A DNA stretch of 64,000 nucleotides from Actinomycetota bacterium. Lineage in GTDB: Bacteria; Actinomycetota; Actinomycetes; Actinomycetales; Dermatophilaceae. The DNA lies in the NCBI GenBank assembly GCA_020161845.1, contig JAIUNK010000009.1, positions 1 through 64,000 of the forward strand, in the 5' to 3' direction. The translations under genes and the position numbers were made by a program. Below, piece after piece: positions 39,531 to 48,610 of this stretch. A model generated the notes under the pieces. The model ran no database searches and was not told the DNA's origin. It saw nothing but the letters and a program-made list of their open reading frames with translations. The stretch's first letter is position 1, and each line of letters starts with the position of its first letter.

Positions 39531-41288
39531 TCAGATCGGCCGGATGGGATCGATGGGGCCCAGGCCTTGGACGCCGCCGATGGGGCCCTGGCCGCCGCCA
39601 CGGCGCCGCACCAAGGGGCATGCGGCCGTGTAATGCCCGACCTGGAGGCAGCGTCCACACCGGGGCGCCTGGGTCGGCGGGGTCGGCGGCGGCGGCTTGC
39701 GCACCGGGCGGCTGAACGTGCCCGACCCCGGCACCGGCGCGGGCGGTGGGGGCGCCTGAACGAGGTCGTCGAAGTACTGCGGCACCCCCAGCGACAGCGC
39801 CGCCGCGCGCAGGTGACGCACCTGGTCCTGGGTCACCGGACCCCGCCCGAACGCGGTGCTGCGGAGCGACTCCAGCAGCCGTTCCAGGACGGCGCGCAGC
39901 TGGGCCGCGGGAAAACCAGCACGTACGGCGGCGCCGGTGAGCTCCCGGACCTCATCGGCGACGATCCGGCCGGTGGGCAACACCGAGGTCAGTGCGTCGA
40001 GGTAACCGGCCAGCCGGCCGTCGTGACCCTCGGCGGCGCTCATCGGCAGGTCCGCCATGAGGTCCGCCAGCCACCCGGTCGGGGGCGTGCCGACCGTCCC
40101 CGCCGGGCGCGCCAGGGTGGGGGCGACGCGACGGTGCCGGCCCGCCGCGCCGGCCGCGTCGACCGTCGAGGGGGTCGGCGCCACGGGGTAGCTGAGCCGG
40201 CTGCCGAGCCGGCTCAGGATCACCGGCAGGATCGCCGCGACGAGCAGCGCATCGTCGAGCGCCGAGGACGGCACACAGCGGCGCCGATCCGCCAGCCGGG
40301 CCAGCGTGCCGAGCCGGACGTTAGGGGTAGTGACCGCCACCGGAGCGAGCCGGGACAGATCCAATGCCGGGAGGGTCGGGGCGAGGACCCCGACCCGCAT
40401 CAGTTCGGCGGCCAGGAAGGACTCCAGCAGCGCGGCGTTATGCGCCACCACGACGGCCGCTTCGCACCGGGTGAGCAGCTCGGAGGCGACATCGGCCAGC
40501 GCGGGTGCGCCGTGCAGCGTCCCCGGGCCGATGCCGTGCACGGCTGCGCCCCCGATCTCCTCCCGCCGCGGATCGATCAGCGTGGTCCACCGGTCCAGGA
40601 CGGTGCCCGCGGCGTCGACGCGCACGACGGCGAGCTCGACGATGCGCTCGCGGGCTGCGGCGAAGCCGGTGGTCGCGGCGGCGAGGCAGACGTAGTCGCC
40701 GTGGTGGCGATGCTCGACCGACGCTGCCGCTGTCGACCCCGCGGTCCTCGGGGGTCCCGCGGGCGACACGGGCGACGCGGGCGACACGGGCCCCGTCTCC
40801 AGGGCGCCGTAGGCGAACAGCGGGGCCCGTTGCCGCACGGTGGTCCGTCCCGGGCGGGCGCTGCCCGGTGGGCGGTCGGCACCCGGTGGGCGGTCGGCAC
40901 CGGGTGGACGGTCGGCACCGGGTGGACGGTCGGCACCCGGTGATCCACCGGCACGGGGTGGACGGTCGGCGCCGGGTGAAGTGTCGGCGTTCCCGCCCCG
41001 ATCGGGCTGGTCGCCGGCCCCGATCGCGGCTGGTTCGGCCGCCCCGATGGCTGCGGGGCCGGCTGTGCCGCCGGGACGGGCGGAGTCGCGCTGCGCGCCA
41101 CCGGCGTCCGGGGTTGGGCCGGGCGCCGACGCCACCCCGTCATGGCCGGGCGGTGCCGAGCCGGCAGCCGGGCCGGCAGTCGTGCCAGCAGTCGGGCCGG
41201 GGGCTCGCGGCCCGCGTCGCGGCCACCAGGCCCAGATGAACGCGATGGTCGTCGCGGCGAGGAGCAGGGCGAAGATCGCGCCGTTCAT
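39531..41288 (-). CDS. Membrane-anchored, degenerate DnaQ-like exonuclease-fold protein with CCHC zinc knuckle
   Basis: 585 residues from the ATG at 41288, with GGGGAGG upstream. An N-terminal membrane helix (FALLLAATTIAFIWAWWP) is followed by about 150 disordered Pro/Gly/Ala/Asp residues with GADRPP repeats. The DnaQ-like domain (about 195-350) has lost its catalytic acids: the first motif, normally DxETTG, reads LAAATTG; motif II is AHNAALLESFL; motif III lacks its His (SSALDDALLVA). A helical domain follows, and the C-terminus holds CGRCLQVGHYTAAC, an exact CX2CX4HX4C zinc knuckle (about 541-554), rare in bacteria. The protein probably binds, but does not cut, nucleic acid at the membrane. 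Confidence 0.75.
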   Translation of the reverse strand: MNGAIFALLLAATTIAFIWAWWPRRGPRAPGPTAGTTAGPAAGSAPPGHDGVASAPGPTPDAGGAQRDSARPGGTAGPAAIGAAEPAAIGAGDQPDRGGNADTSPGADRPPRAGGSPGADRPPGADRPPGADRPPGADRPPGSARPGRTTVRQRAPLFAYGALETGPVSPASPVSPAGPPRTAGSTAAASVEHRHHGDYVCLAAATTGFAAARERIVELAVVRVDAAGTVLDRWTTLIDPRREEIGGAAVHGIGPGTLHGAPALADVASELLTRCEAAVVVAHNAALLESFLAAELMRVGVLAPTLPALDLSRLAPVAVTTPNVRLGTLARLADRRRCVPSSALDDALLVAAILPVILSRLGSRLSYPVAPTPSTVDAAGAAGRHRRVAPTLARPAGTVGTPPTGWLADLMADLPMSAAEGHDGRLAGYLDALTSVLPTGRIVADEVRELTGAAVRAGFPAAQLRAVLERLLESLRSTAFGRGPVTQDQVRHLRAAALSLGVPQYFDDLVQAPPPPAPVPGSGTFSRPVRKPPPPTPPTQAPRCGRCLQVGHYTAACPLVRRRGGGQGPIGGVQGLGPIDPIRPI

Positions 41289-41484
41289 GCCCCTCCCCAC
41301 TGGTTGCGGACGCGCGCTGCTGAGGTGGGCGTCGCCCGGGCGGCCAGGCCACCGCGTTGTCCCATCGCCCGAGGGAGCCGCGGTCTGAGCGCTCCGACCG
41401 GCCGGCTCACCAGACGCGGCGGAGGCAGCTCCGGTGTGCCCGACCGGTCGGCGCACCCGACGCGGCGGGCGGCATCCGGCCGGG

Positions 41485-42177
41485 TCAGCCCAGGCGGCGG
41501 GCGATGCGGGCCGAGGTCGCCGCGATCCGCGGGCCCAGCTCCTGCGGCGAGAGGTCGCCGACGAAGGTCACGGCGACGGCCGCCGGGGTCCGATATCCGG
41601 GCAGCGGGGCCGCGACCGAGGTGACGCCCTCGAAGACCTCCCCGCTCGAGATCGTCCAGCCCAGCTCGCGGGCCTGCCGCACGGCCGCTCGGTCCGCCGG
41701 GCCAGGTGGCTCGAGCGAGGCGATGGCCGCCCCCGGCGCCCCCCGACCGATCGGGTGCTGGGACCCGACCCGTTGGGTGAACCAGGTGCCGGGCGTGGTC
41801 GGCTCGGCCACCAGCACGGTGATCGCCTCATCCCCCTCGCGCACCATGACGAAGGCGGCCAGGTCCACGGCCTGCGCCAGCGCCTGCAATTCGCCGGTGG
41901 CGGCGGTCGCGAGATCGTTGACGGCACGCCGGGCCAGGGTGGCCAGCCGGTAGCCCGGCGCGAACCGGTCACCGGGCTCACGGCGTACCAGCCGGTGGTC
42001 CTCCAAGGTGCGCAGCAAGCGGTAGGCGACCGAACGATGCAGCCCCACCATCGCGGCGACCTGGCCCGTGGTCACCGGCTCTGGGGCATCGGCGATCGCT
42101 TCCAGCAGCCTCAGTCCGCGGTCCAGGGTCTGCGACGCCGGCTCCGAATTCCGTTGCTTCACAGTCTTATTCGGCAT
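41485..42177 (-). CDS. IclR-family transcription regulator
   Basis: About 230 residues if started at the ATG at 42177 (MPNKTVKQRNSEPASQTLDR); an in-frame ATG at 42258 would add 27 unlikely residues. N-terminal winged helix (SQTLDRGLRLLEAI, VGLHRSVAYRLLRTLEDHRLV), C-terminal effector domain (IGRGAPGAAIASL, SSGEVFEGVTSVAAPLPGY). Divergent from the monooxygenase gene at 42306, so it probably controls it in response to an aromatic or acyl metabolite. Confidence 0.88.
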   Translation of the reverse strand: MPNKTVKQRNSEPASQTLDRGLRLLEAIADAPEPVTTGQVAAMVGLHRSVAYRLLRTLEDHRLVRREPGDRFAPGYRLATLARRAVNDLATAATGELQALAQAVDLAAFVMVREGDEAITVLVAEPTTPGTWFTQRVGSQHPIGRGAPGAAIASLEPPGPADRAAVRQARELGWTISSGEVFEGVTSVAAPLPGYRTPAAVAVTFVGDLSPQELGPRIAATSARIARRLG

Positions 42178-42305
42178 TGAAGGATGCCTCTCGGGGGGTG
42201 CGACGGCTCCCCTTGCGGTGCCCCGCCGGCCCCCCGTAGCGTCTGCGGAAACCGTCATGGGAACGGTTGATTCGCATATCGAACCACTGATTCGGAGCCG
42301 AACGC

Positions 42306-43958
42306 ATGGCCGCGCCGTCCGATGTCGCCGACCCGGCGGTCGTGCTGGTCCTCGGGAACGGTCCGGTGGGACAGACCGCGGCCTTGCTGCTGGCGCGGTG
42401 GGGGGTCCGCGTGGTGCTGCTCGACCGGCGCGCGCGCCGGGACGACCGGGGGTCCAAGGCCGTCTGCCAGCATCGCGAGTCCCTCGACATCTGGTCTCAC
42501 GTCGGGGCCGGCGACCGGATCGCCGCCGAGGGCCTGACCTGGGACCGGTCGGTCATCCTGCATGGCGACGTGGAGTTGTTCCGGCAGGGCTACGTCGACG
42601 CCGGGATCTCGCCGTACCCGCCGTTCGTCAACCTCGGCCAACACCGCGTCGAGCAGATCCTCGACGAGCGCATCGCGCAGGAGCCGCTCATCGACGTGCG
42701 CTGGGGGCACGAGGTCGTCGGCCTGGAGCAGGACGAGCACGGTGTGCGGCTGCTCTGCCGCCGCGCGCCGGCGGGGGCCGGGGAGCCCGTGCTGCTGGCC
42801 GGGGCGTACGCGATCGCCTGCACCGGGGCCGACGGCGAGGACGTACGTCGCATGCTCGGGCAGCGCATCGACGGGGTGACGTTCCCGGACCGGCTGCTGA
42901 TGTGCGAGGTCCGGGCGGCCCTGCCGGGGTGGGAACACGAGCGCCGGTTCTTCTTCGAGCCGGACTGGAATCCCGGTCGGCAGGTCCTGATCCACCCGAT
43001 CCCGGACTCGACGTACCGCCTCGACTGGCAACTGCCGCCCGACTTCGACCTCGCGGCCGAGGAGGCCGACGGCCGCCTCGACCAGCGGTTGCGCCGCATC
43101 CTGGGCGAGGCCGACTACGAGCTGCGCTGGCGGGCGGTCTATCCGTTGCGGGCCGGGCGGGTGCGCCGGATGCGGGTCGGCCGGGTGCTCATCGCGGGCG
43201 ATGCGGCGCATCTGCTCAGCCCGTTCGGGGCGCGCGGGTTGAACTCGGGGGTGGCGGATGCGGAGAACGCGGCGTGGAAGATCGCGTACGTCGTGCGCGG
43301 CTGGGCACAGCCCGCCCTGCTGGAGACCTATCACGACGAGCGGTCGGCCGCCGCGGCCGAGAACCTGGCGATCGCCCGCGCCACGATGGAGTTCCTGGTG
43401 CCCCCGGACGAGGCCGCGAGCCGCCGACGCCGCGCGCTGCTGTCGGCGGCGCGCACGGACCCGACCGCGCTGGCGCTGGTCGAGTCGGGCCGGCTGGCCG
43501 AGTCGTCGTGCTACGTGGCCAGTCGGCTGACCATGCCGGATCCGAGGCGGCCGGACGACGCGCGTCCGCCGAGCGGACCGGCGGGGGACGCCGGCCCCGG
43601 ACGGTGTCTGCCGGACGTGCCGATCTGCTGGGAGGGAGCCACCCGGCTGCGGCAGATCGTGCGCCACGGAATCACCGTGTTGCTGGCCCCCGGGATGGAG
43701 TCTCGGGCCGTGGCCGTCGTCCGGGCCCTCGCGGACCTGGCGGCGCCGGGTCCGCTGCGGGTGGTCGCCATGCGCGAGTTGAGTGGCCCGGTGGTGCCTG
43801 CGCTCGGCGCGGCCGACGGTGAGGTGTGGGTGGTGCGGCCGGACGCCTATGTCGCCGCGATCGTGCCGGCCGGTGGGCTGATCGGCCAGTCGCAGCCCGC
43901 GGCCGTCGCGGCGGCCGTCGCGGCGATCACCGGGCTCGGAAGCCTCGGAACGCGCTGA
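42306..43958 (+). CDS. FAD-dependent aromatic-ring monooxygenase
   Basis: 550 residues, ATG. FAD site VLVLGNGPVGQTAALLLA (GxGxxG) at the N-terminus; NAD(P)H/FAD motif and the second FAD site RVLIAGDAAHLLSPFGARGLNSG; the C-terminal thioredoxin-like domain of MhpA/phenol-hydroxylase relatives follows (about 440-550). It should hydroxylate a phenolic substrate with NAD(P)H and O2. The substrate cannot be told. Its 3' end carries a fresh 32-bp tandem duplication that includes the stop. Confidence 0.88.
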   Translation: MAAPSDVADPAVVLVLGNGPVGQTAALLLARWGVRVVLLDRRARRDDRGSKAVCQHRESLDIWSHVGAGDRIAAEGLTWDRSVILHGDVELFRQGYVDAGISPYPPFVNLGQHRVEQILDERIAQEPLIDVRWGHEVVGLEQDEHGVRLLCRRAPAGAGEPVLLAGAYAIACTGADGEDVRRMLGQRIDGVTFPDRLLMCEVRAALPGWEHERRFFFEPDWNPGRQVLIHPIPDSTYRLDWQLPPDFDLAAEEADGRLDQRLRRILGEADYELRWRAVYPLRAGRVRRMRVGRVLIAGDAAHLLSPFGARGLNSGVADAENAAWKIAYVVRGWAQPALLETYHDERSAAAAENLAIARATMEFLVPPDEAASRRRRALLSAARTDPTALALVESGRLAESSCYVASRLTMPDPRRPDDARPPSGPAGDAGPGRCLPDVPICWEGATRLRQIVRHGITVLLAPGMESRAVAVVRALADLAAPGPLRVVAMRELSGPVVPALGAADGEVWVVRPDAYVAAIVPAGGLIGQSQPAAVAAAVAAITGLGSLGTR

Positions 43959-43989
43959 TCACCGGGTCAGGAAGGCTCGGAACGCGCTG
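43926..43989 (+). repeat. 32-bp tandem duplication across the monooxygenase stop codon
   Basis: Two adjacent 32-bp units (43926-43957 and 43958-43989), each ending CTCGGAACGCGCTG; about 28 of 32 bases agree. The stop codon of the monooxygenase is at the junction (43956-43958), so the duplication may have changed the C-terminus. Confidence 0.7.
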
Positions 43990-43998
43990 GTCAGCGGA

Positions 43999-44475
43999 TC
44001 ACCCCACCGGTCGCGGCCGCAGGGTCAACGGCTCGCCCAGGTGAGTCTCCAGGGCCGCCCGCGTCGCCGTCGGCAGGGTGGTCGATCGGCCGGTGCTCAG
44101 GTCCTGAATGGCCAGCGTCGTCTCGGCGATGACCGCGGGCTCGGGTCCGGAGGGTGCGTGGCTGATCGTCGTGTCCAACGTCAGCGAACTCGCGCCGACC
44201 CGCACCACCCAGACCCGCACGACGTACGGCTCGGCCAGGGAGGGCAGCAGCTCCCGGTGGTACTCCAACCGGTGCGCGACCACCACCGGCAGCAGCCCGT
44301 CGCCGAGGTCGTCCATCACCCCCGCCACGTGTTCGCCGGTGCGCGGGCTGCGCAGCCCGAAGAAGCGCATCCGAGCCTCGTCGACCACCCGCAAGGCCTC
44401 GACGTTGTCGACGTGTCCGGTGAAGTTGACGTCGCCGATGCGGGCTTGGATCGTGCAGGTGTAAGGCCGTGCCAT
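43999..44475 (-). CDS. Hotdog-fold acyl-CoA thioesterase (4HBT type)
   Basis: About 158 residues from the ATG at 44475 (another in-frame ATG at 44484). N-terminal RIGDVNFTGHVDNVEALRVVDEARM is the 4HBT active-site region (Asp then Gly-His-Val-Asp-Asn). Strands LEYHRELLPSLAEPYVVRVWV and SLTLDTTISHA complete the hotdog. It should hydrolyse an acyl-CoA. Convergent with the monooxygenase gene. Confidence 0.85.
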   Translation of the reverse strand: MARPYTCTIQARIGDVNFTGHVDNVEALRVVDEARMRFFGLRSPRTGEHVAGVMDDLGDGLLPVVVAHRLEYHRELLPSLAEPYVVRVWVVRVGASSLTLDTTISHAPSGPEPAVIAETTLAIQDLSTGRSTTLPTATRAALETHLGEPLTLRPRPVG

Positions 44476-44559
44476 ACCTGGCATGCTGCCACGGGCACGA
44501 GCTGGCAGGCTGCCATGGCCGATCGTGACCACGGGGACATGAGCGACGACGGAGGGGAC

Positions 44560-45159
44560 ATGAGCGACGACGTGCGGTATGCCGCCTTCCTGCGCGCCGT
44601 CAACCTGGGTGGGAAGCGAAAGCTGCCGATGGCGCTGGTGCGGGAGGTGTTGCCCGCGGAGCTGGGGTATGCCCCGGTCCGGACGCACATCGCCTCCGGG
44701 AACATCCTGTTCGGCGTCCCGGCGGGCTCCTCGGCCGCCGGGCGGCAGGCCGACCCGCCCGAGGGGACCGACGCGGCGGCCGCCCGCCATGCCGCCGCCA
44801 TCGAAGAGGTGCTCGGCCGGGCGGCCGGTTTCGAGGTGCCGACCGTCGTGCTGACCGGGGCGGCGCTGGCGCAGGTGCTCGCCGAGGAGCCCTACGACCC
44901 GCCGGTCGCCAAGCACGTCAACGTGGGCCTCGTGCAGGGCACCATCACGGCCCAGCTGCGCGCCCGGGCCGAGGCGATCGAGGCCAAGGCGGTGGCCGGC
45001 GAGGGCGTGTCCGTCGGCGAGCGGGCCATCTACCTGCATGTTCCGCATTCGATCCACGGCAGCAAGCTGGCCGCGGCGTACGGTCGGGCCGCCCCCGAGG
45101 CGACCGCCCGCAACCTGGCGACCATGCGCACGATGGCGCAGCTCCTGGCCAAGCTCTGA
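44560..45159 (+). CDS. DUF1697 protein
   Basis: 199 residues from the ATG at 44560 (GGAGGGG just upstream). The family's opening YAAFLRAVNLGGKRKLPM and THIASGNILF are clear, then VGLVQGTIT and VGERAIYLHVPHSIHGSKL. Upstream in-frame ATGs at 44515 and 44539 exist because of a 21-bp tandem duplication (GGGGACATGAGCGACGAC, at 44534 and 44555). The role of DUF1697 proteins is unknown. Confidence 0.85.
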   Translation: MSDDVRYAAFLRAVNLGGKRKLPMALVREVLPAELGYAPVRTHIASGNILFGVPAGSSAAGRQADPPEGTDAAAARHAAAIEEVLGRAAGFEVPTVVLTGAALAQVLAEEPYDPPVAKHVNVGLVQGTITAQLRARAEAIEAKAVAGEGVSVGERAIYLHVPHSIHGSKLAAAYGRAAPEATARNLATMRTMAQLLAKL

Positions 45160-45278
45160 CGGCTGGCGCGGGGCTCGGGGCAGCAGCGCGGGGGCGCCGG
45201 GCACACAGCGCGGGGCGCCGGGCACCTCGGCGAGGGCTACCGACCGTCCAGATCCCGGCGATGGGGAAGGATGCCGCT

Positions 45279-46058
45279 GTGCGCAGCTATGAGGAACTCG
45301 TCGACGAGGCGGCCGCGGCCGACGTCTCGGGGTGGGGCTGGGAATGGCTGCGCGGCCGGGCGACGGAGGACCGGCCGCAGTGGCGCTACTCGCGGATCCT
45401 CGCCCAGGAGTGGTCCCGCGCCGGCTCCGCCTTGGACCTGGACACCGGTGGCGGGGAGGTGCTCGCGGAGGCGCTCGGCGAGGTGCTCGGTGCGGGCGGC
45501 ACGCTGCCCGCCCGCCGGGCGGCGACGGAGGGCTGGGGCCCGAACACGCGGGCGGCGCGCAGCACGTTGGGCCGCTACGGCGTCTCGGTCCGGCACGTGG
45601 ATCCCGGTGAGCCGCTGCCGTTTCCGGATGCGAGTTTCGAACTGGTGACGAGCCGGCACCCCGTGACGCCGGACTGGGCGGAGATCTGCCGGGTGCTCGC
45701 CCCCGGAGCGGCGTACATCGGTCAGCACGTCAGCCACCGCTCGGCCGCCGAACTGGTGGAGTGGTTCCTCGGGCCGCAACCCCGGGGCCGCGACCCCCGC
45801 GACCCGGTGCGCGAGGGCGCCGCAGCGCAAGCCGCGGGCCTGCGGGTGCCGGACCTGAAGCTGGCGACCTCCCGGATGGAGTTCCACGACATCGGAGCCG
45901 TGGTGTGGGTGCTGCGCAAGTGCGTCTGGTGGGTGCCGGACTTCACCGTGGAGGCCCACGACCACGCCCTTCGGGAACTCGACCAGCGCATCCGCGACGA
46001 GGGTCCGTTCGTCACCTACTCGACCCGGCACCTGATCCGCTGCGTTCGTCCCGCCTGA
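45279..46058 (+). CDS. SAM-dependent methyltransferase-like protein
   Basis: About 259 residues from the GTG at 45279, chosen because GGGGAAGG ends 8 nt upstream; the in-frame ATG at 45261 has no ribosome site. Class-I fold: ALDLDTGGGEVLAEAL (motif I, with Asp-x-Asp-x-Gly), the acidic loop replaced by Arg-rich text, PFPDASFELVTSRHP (motif near the SAM ribose) and RVLAPGAAYIGQHVS. The C-terminus (FHDIGAVVWVLRKCVWWVPDFTV) fits small-molecule methyltransferases. Substrate unknown. Confidence 0.82.
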   Translation: MRSYEELVDEAAAADVSGWGWEWLRGRATEDRPQWRYSRILAQEWSRAGSALDLDTGGGEVLAEALGEVLGAGGTLPARRAATEGWGPNTRAARSTLGRYGVSVRHVDPGEPLPFPDASFELVTSRHPVTPDWAEICRVLAPGAAYIGQHVSHRSAAELVEWFLGPQPRGRDPRDPVREGAAAQAAGLRVPDLKLATSRMEFHDIGAVVWVLRKCVWWVPDFTVEAHDHALRELDQRIRDEGPFVTYSTRHLIRCVRPA

Positions 46059-46112
46059 GCCGCGCTTCGGGTCGATCAGCGGAGGGGGCGGGCGCGCATC
46101 GGCGCTGGTGGG

Positions 46113-46838
46113 TCAGCTCGCCTCGCCGAGGTGAGTCTCGAAGAAGGCGTCGATGCGCTCCCAGGCATCCTGGGCCGCCGCGGGTTCCGGGCCCATGCCC
46201 GCGATCTTGGCCAGGGGCCGCAGGACCAGCGGGCTGTTCGGCACGTGGTTGAGGAACGAATGCCCGGCCCGCGGGTACTCCTTGATGTCGTGCGGAACCC
46301 CGAACTCCGTCAGCGCGCCCTGCAGCCGCGCCGCCGAACCCTGCAGCGCGCGGTCTCGGCCGCCGTAGCTGGCGACGATCGGGCAGGCCCCGCGCAACAC
46401 CTCCAGGTCGCCGGGCACCTGGCCGTAGTTGACGCTCGCGGCGTCGAACCCGCGGTCGGCGAGCACCAGCGCGAAAGACCCACCCATGCAGAACCCGATC
46501 ACGCCCACGCGGCCGGAGCCGCCGGTGTGCCCGACCAGCCAGCGCCGTGCGGCCTGCACGTCCGCGAACGGGCGACCCTCGCGGCGCGCGATGGCGGTGA
46601 ACACCTGTCGGACGCAGCGCAATCCGCCGCCGTCGCTGTAGAGATCGGGGGCCACCACAAGATATCCCCGCGAGGCCAGGTAGTCGGCCTGCCGGCGCAG
46701 GCACTCGTCCAGCCCCCAGGCCTCGTGCAGCGCGACGATTCCCGGCCATGGACCCGGCGTGGTGGGGGTGGCGACATAGGCGCGTAGCCCCCGGGAGGTA
46801 CCGGGGTATCCAGGCCCCGACAGGTCGACCCACGCCAT
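46113..46838 (-). CDS. Dienelactone hydrolase-family protein
   Basis: 241 residues. Alpha/beta-hydrolase with a Cys nucleophile in GFCMGG, an Asp in YGGRDRAL and a His in AGHSF, the DLH triad. N-terminal oxyanion region VALHEAWGL. Such enzymes open lactones in aromatic degradation; the monooxygenase and thioesterase genes nearby are compatible with that, but the genes are not in one operon. Confidence 0.9.
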   Translation of the reverse strand: MAWVDLSGPGYPGTSRGLRAYVATPTTPGPWPGIVALHEAWGLDECLRRQADYLASRGYLVVAPDLYSDGGGLRCVRQVFTAIARREGRPFADVQAARRWLVGHTGGSGRVGVIGFCMGGSFALVLADRGFDAASVNYGQVPGDLEVLRGACPIVASYGGRDRALQGSAARLQGALTEFGVPHDIKEYPRAGHSFLNHVPNSPLVLRPLAKIAGMGPEPAAAQDAWERIDAFFETHLGEAS

Positions 46839-46851
46839 GGGGCTCAGGGTC

Positions 46852-48132
46852 TCACACGTCGACTACGGAGTCTCGTTCGGCGGCCCGCTGGCTGATCCGG
46901 TTGGCGATCCGCACCGCCAGTTCCCGGTCCTCGGCCACGACGTACGAATGGCGCCGATCGAGCGCCGTGACGCTATCGCCCAAGTCGATGCCCGCGACGA
47001 TGTGTCCGACGCCGGGCAGCAGCACCACGAGGGCCCAACCATCCGTCAGCGCCTCGTTCGGCGGCACGGTGGTGCAGGTCAACCCGGGCATGTCGAACCC
47101 ATGGAAGCTCGCCGCCAGGGCCGTCACCGCGGCCCCGCAGTCGACCATCCGCGCGACCAGCCGGGCCGCCTCGGCGGGGACGCCGCCGACATCGCGGCAG
47201 GCGAGGTAGACATCCGCCTTGTCCGCGCTGGCGCAGACCAGGTCCGCGATCGTCGCGACCCGCGCCAGCACGTCGCGGAAGGTGGCGACGCTGGTGGCGT
47301 AGTGGGCCGCGGCCTGCTCATAGGGGCTCTTGTCGTCCTGCGCCGCGGTCTCGCGGACCCGATGCGCGAGCGCGGTCAGGTCTTCGGTGTCGTAGAGCGG
47401 GCCGATCAGATGGTCCGCGCCACACACCGTGCCGGCCCACTCGTCCACCACGCTGGCCACACTGCCCATCACGATCCGGGCCCGGTGCGGCCCCGCGCCG
47501 GCGCGCAGCCGCCCGATCTGGGTGAGTCGATCGCGGTAGTTCAGCGGGGCGTCCACGTCGAGCATGAGCACGTCGGGCGCCAGTTCCTGGACGATCTGCT
47601 CCTCGGTCCCGTCCGCCCACAAACCGGTCAGCGCCGTGTCGACCCGGAAGTCCCGCAGCCGGGCAAACGCATTGCGGCACAAGTCCATCCGGTGGGCCGC
47701 GGCGGTCACGTCGATCTGCATCACGGAGCCGGTGGGCAACAGCGTCAGGAAGCCGTCGATCGAGCCCTCCAGGAGGGTGTCCAGCCGGGCGACCAGATAC
47801 AACGGCGGGACCGCCGAGTCTTCGGCCAGCGCTTGCGCCAGCAAGCACCGTTGCGCGTCGAGGCGCACCAGCATCAGTTCCTGCAGGTCCGGGCTGACGA
47901 TCAGGGCGGCGCGCAGCGACCAGGCGTCCTGGACGGTGCGGACCGCGGGATGACCCAGGATCCACCCGCTGATGTCCCTGGTCATGGCCTTGGTGACTGG
48001 TCTCAGGTCCGTCGCCCCCGGGTCGGCCCGGAAGGCGGCCACCAGGCGTGCAGTCTGCTCGTCCGCAGCCGCAGGCAGCACCAGGGCACCGGGCCGATGT
48101 CGCACCCGATCCAACCAACCGGCTAGAGCCAT
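46852..48132 (-). CDS. Degenerate EAL-like plus DICT-like signalling protein
   Basis: 426 residues, full-length reading frame from the ATG at 48132. The central part (about 130-260) has the beta-alpha pattern of an EAL domain (VMQIDVTAAAH, then ALTGLWADGTEEQIVQEL, then APDVLMLDVD and RIVMGSVASVVDE) but without the catalytic Glu-Ala-Leu. The C-terminal part (WALVVLLPGVGHIVAGIDLGD, then YVVAEDRELAVRIANRI; 21 residues in the first, so read it as WALVVLLPGVGHIVAGIDLG) resembles the DICT sensor domain found with GGDEF/EAL proteins. If so it is a binding, not degrading, cyclic-dinucleotide or light/redox sensor. The call is tentative. Confidence 0.5.
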   Translation of the reverse strand: MALAGWLDRVRHRPGALVLPAAADEQTARLVAAFRADPGATDLRPVTKAMTRDISGWILGHPAVRTVQDAWSLRAALIVSPDLQELMLVRLDAQRCLLAQALAEDSAVPPLYLVARLDTLLEGSIDGFLTLLPTGSVMQIDVTAAAHRMDLCRNAFARLRDFRVDTALTGLWADGTEEQIVQELAPDVLMLDVDAPLNYRDRLTQIGRLRAGAGPHRARIVMGSVASVVDEWAGTVCGADHLIGPLYDTEDLTALAHRVRETAAQDDKSPYEQAAAHYATSVATFRDVLARVATIADLVCASADKADVYLACRDVGGVPAEAARLVARMVDCGAAVTALAASFHGFDMPGLTCTTVPPNEALTDGWALVVLLPGVGHIVAGIDLGDSVTALDRRHSYVVAEDRELAVRIANRISQRAAERDSVVDV

Positions 48133-48235
48133 CCCCCAGCCTCCTGCCTGCCCCGGTCGTGCCTACCTCCGGGGACACGACATAGTCTCAACTTCTGACT
48201 GTACGCCGCGAGTCTGTCGACGGCTATTCCCCTGT

Positions 48236-48608
48236 TCAGCGGAATTTGCGCACCGCAGTGTCGATCCCGGCCGCGACTGCGGCCGCGGCGTAGGCCCGCG
48301 CCAGGCTCGCTACGGTCTCGTGCGCATTGAGTCCGCTGGGGTTGGGGACGACGTAGACCGCTGCGGTCCCGATCCGGCGGTCCTGACGTCCCGCCCGGGC
48401 GCGCGGCTCGCGGTAGGCGAGGCGGTACGCCGTGATCCCGGCGACGGCGACCACGGTGGGGGCGGTGGAGGCCACGACGGCCTCGACCCGGGCCGGTCCG
48501 GCGCGCAGCTCGGCCGCGCTGAGCTGGTCGGCCCTCGCCGGGGCCGGGGAGCAGGTCGGGCACAACGGCGCCCGCGTACGCGGAGAGATCGCCGACCGGC
48601 CGAGGCAT
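48236..48608 (-). pseudogene. Decayed mug-type mismatch DNA glycosylase gene
   Basis: On the - strand the start (MPRPVGDLSAYAGAVVPDLL, from 48608) matches the N-terminus of G:T/U mismatch glycosylases, but the frame is then lost. A second frame carries their C-terminal half: ARADQLSAAELRAG, VAVAGITAYRLAY, YVVPNPSGLNAH. The central block with the catalytic GINPG region is missing. An internal deletion plus frameshift is the simplest cause. The C-terminal part to 48236 remains open but lacks the active site. Confidence 0.7.
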
Positions 48609-48610
48609 AC

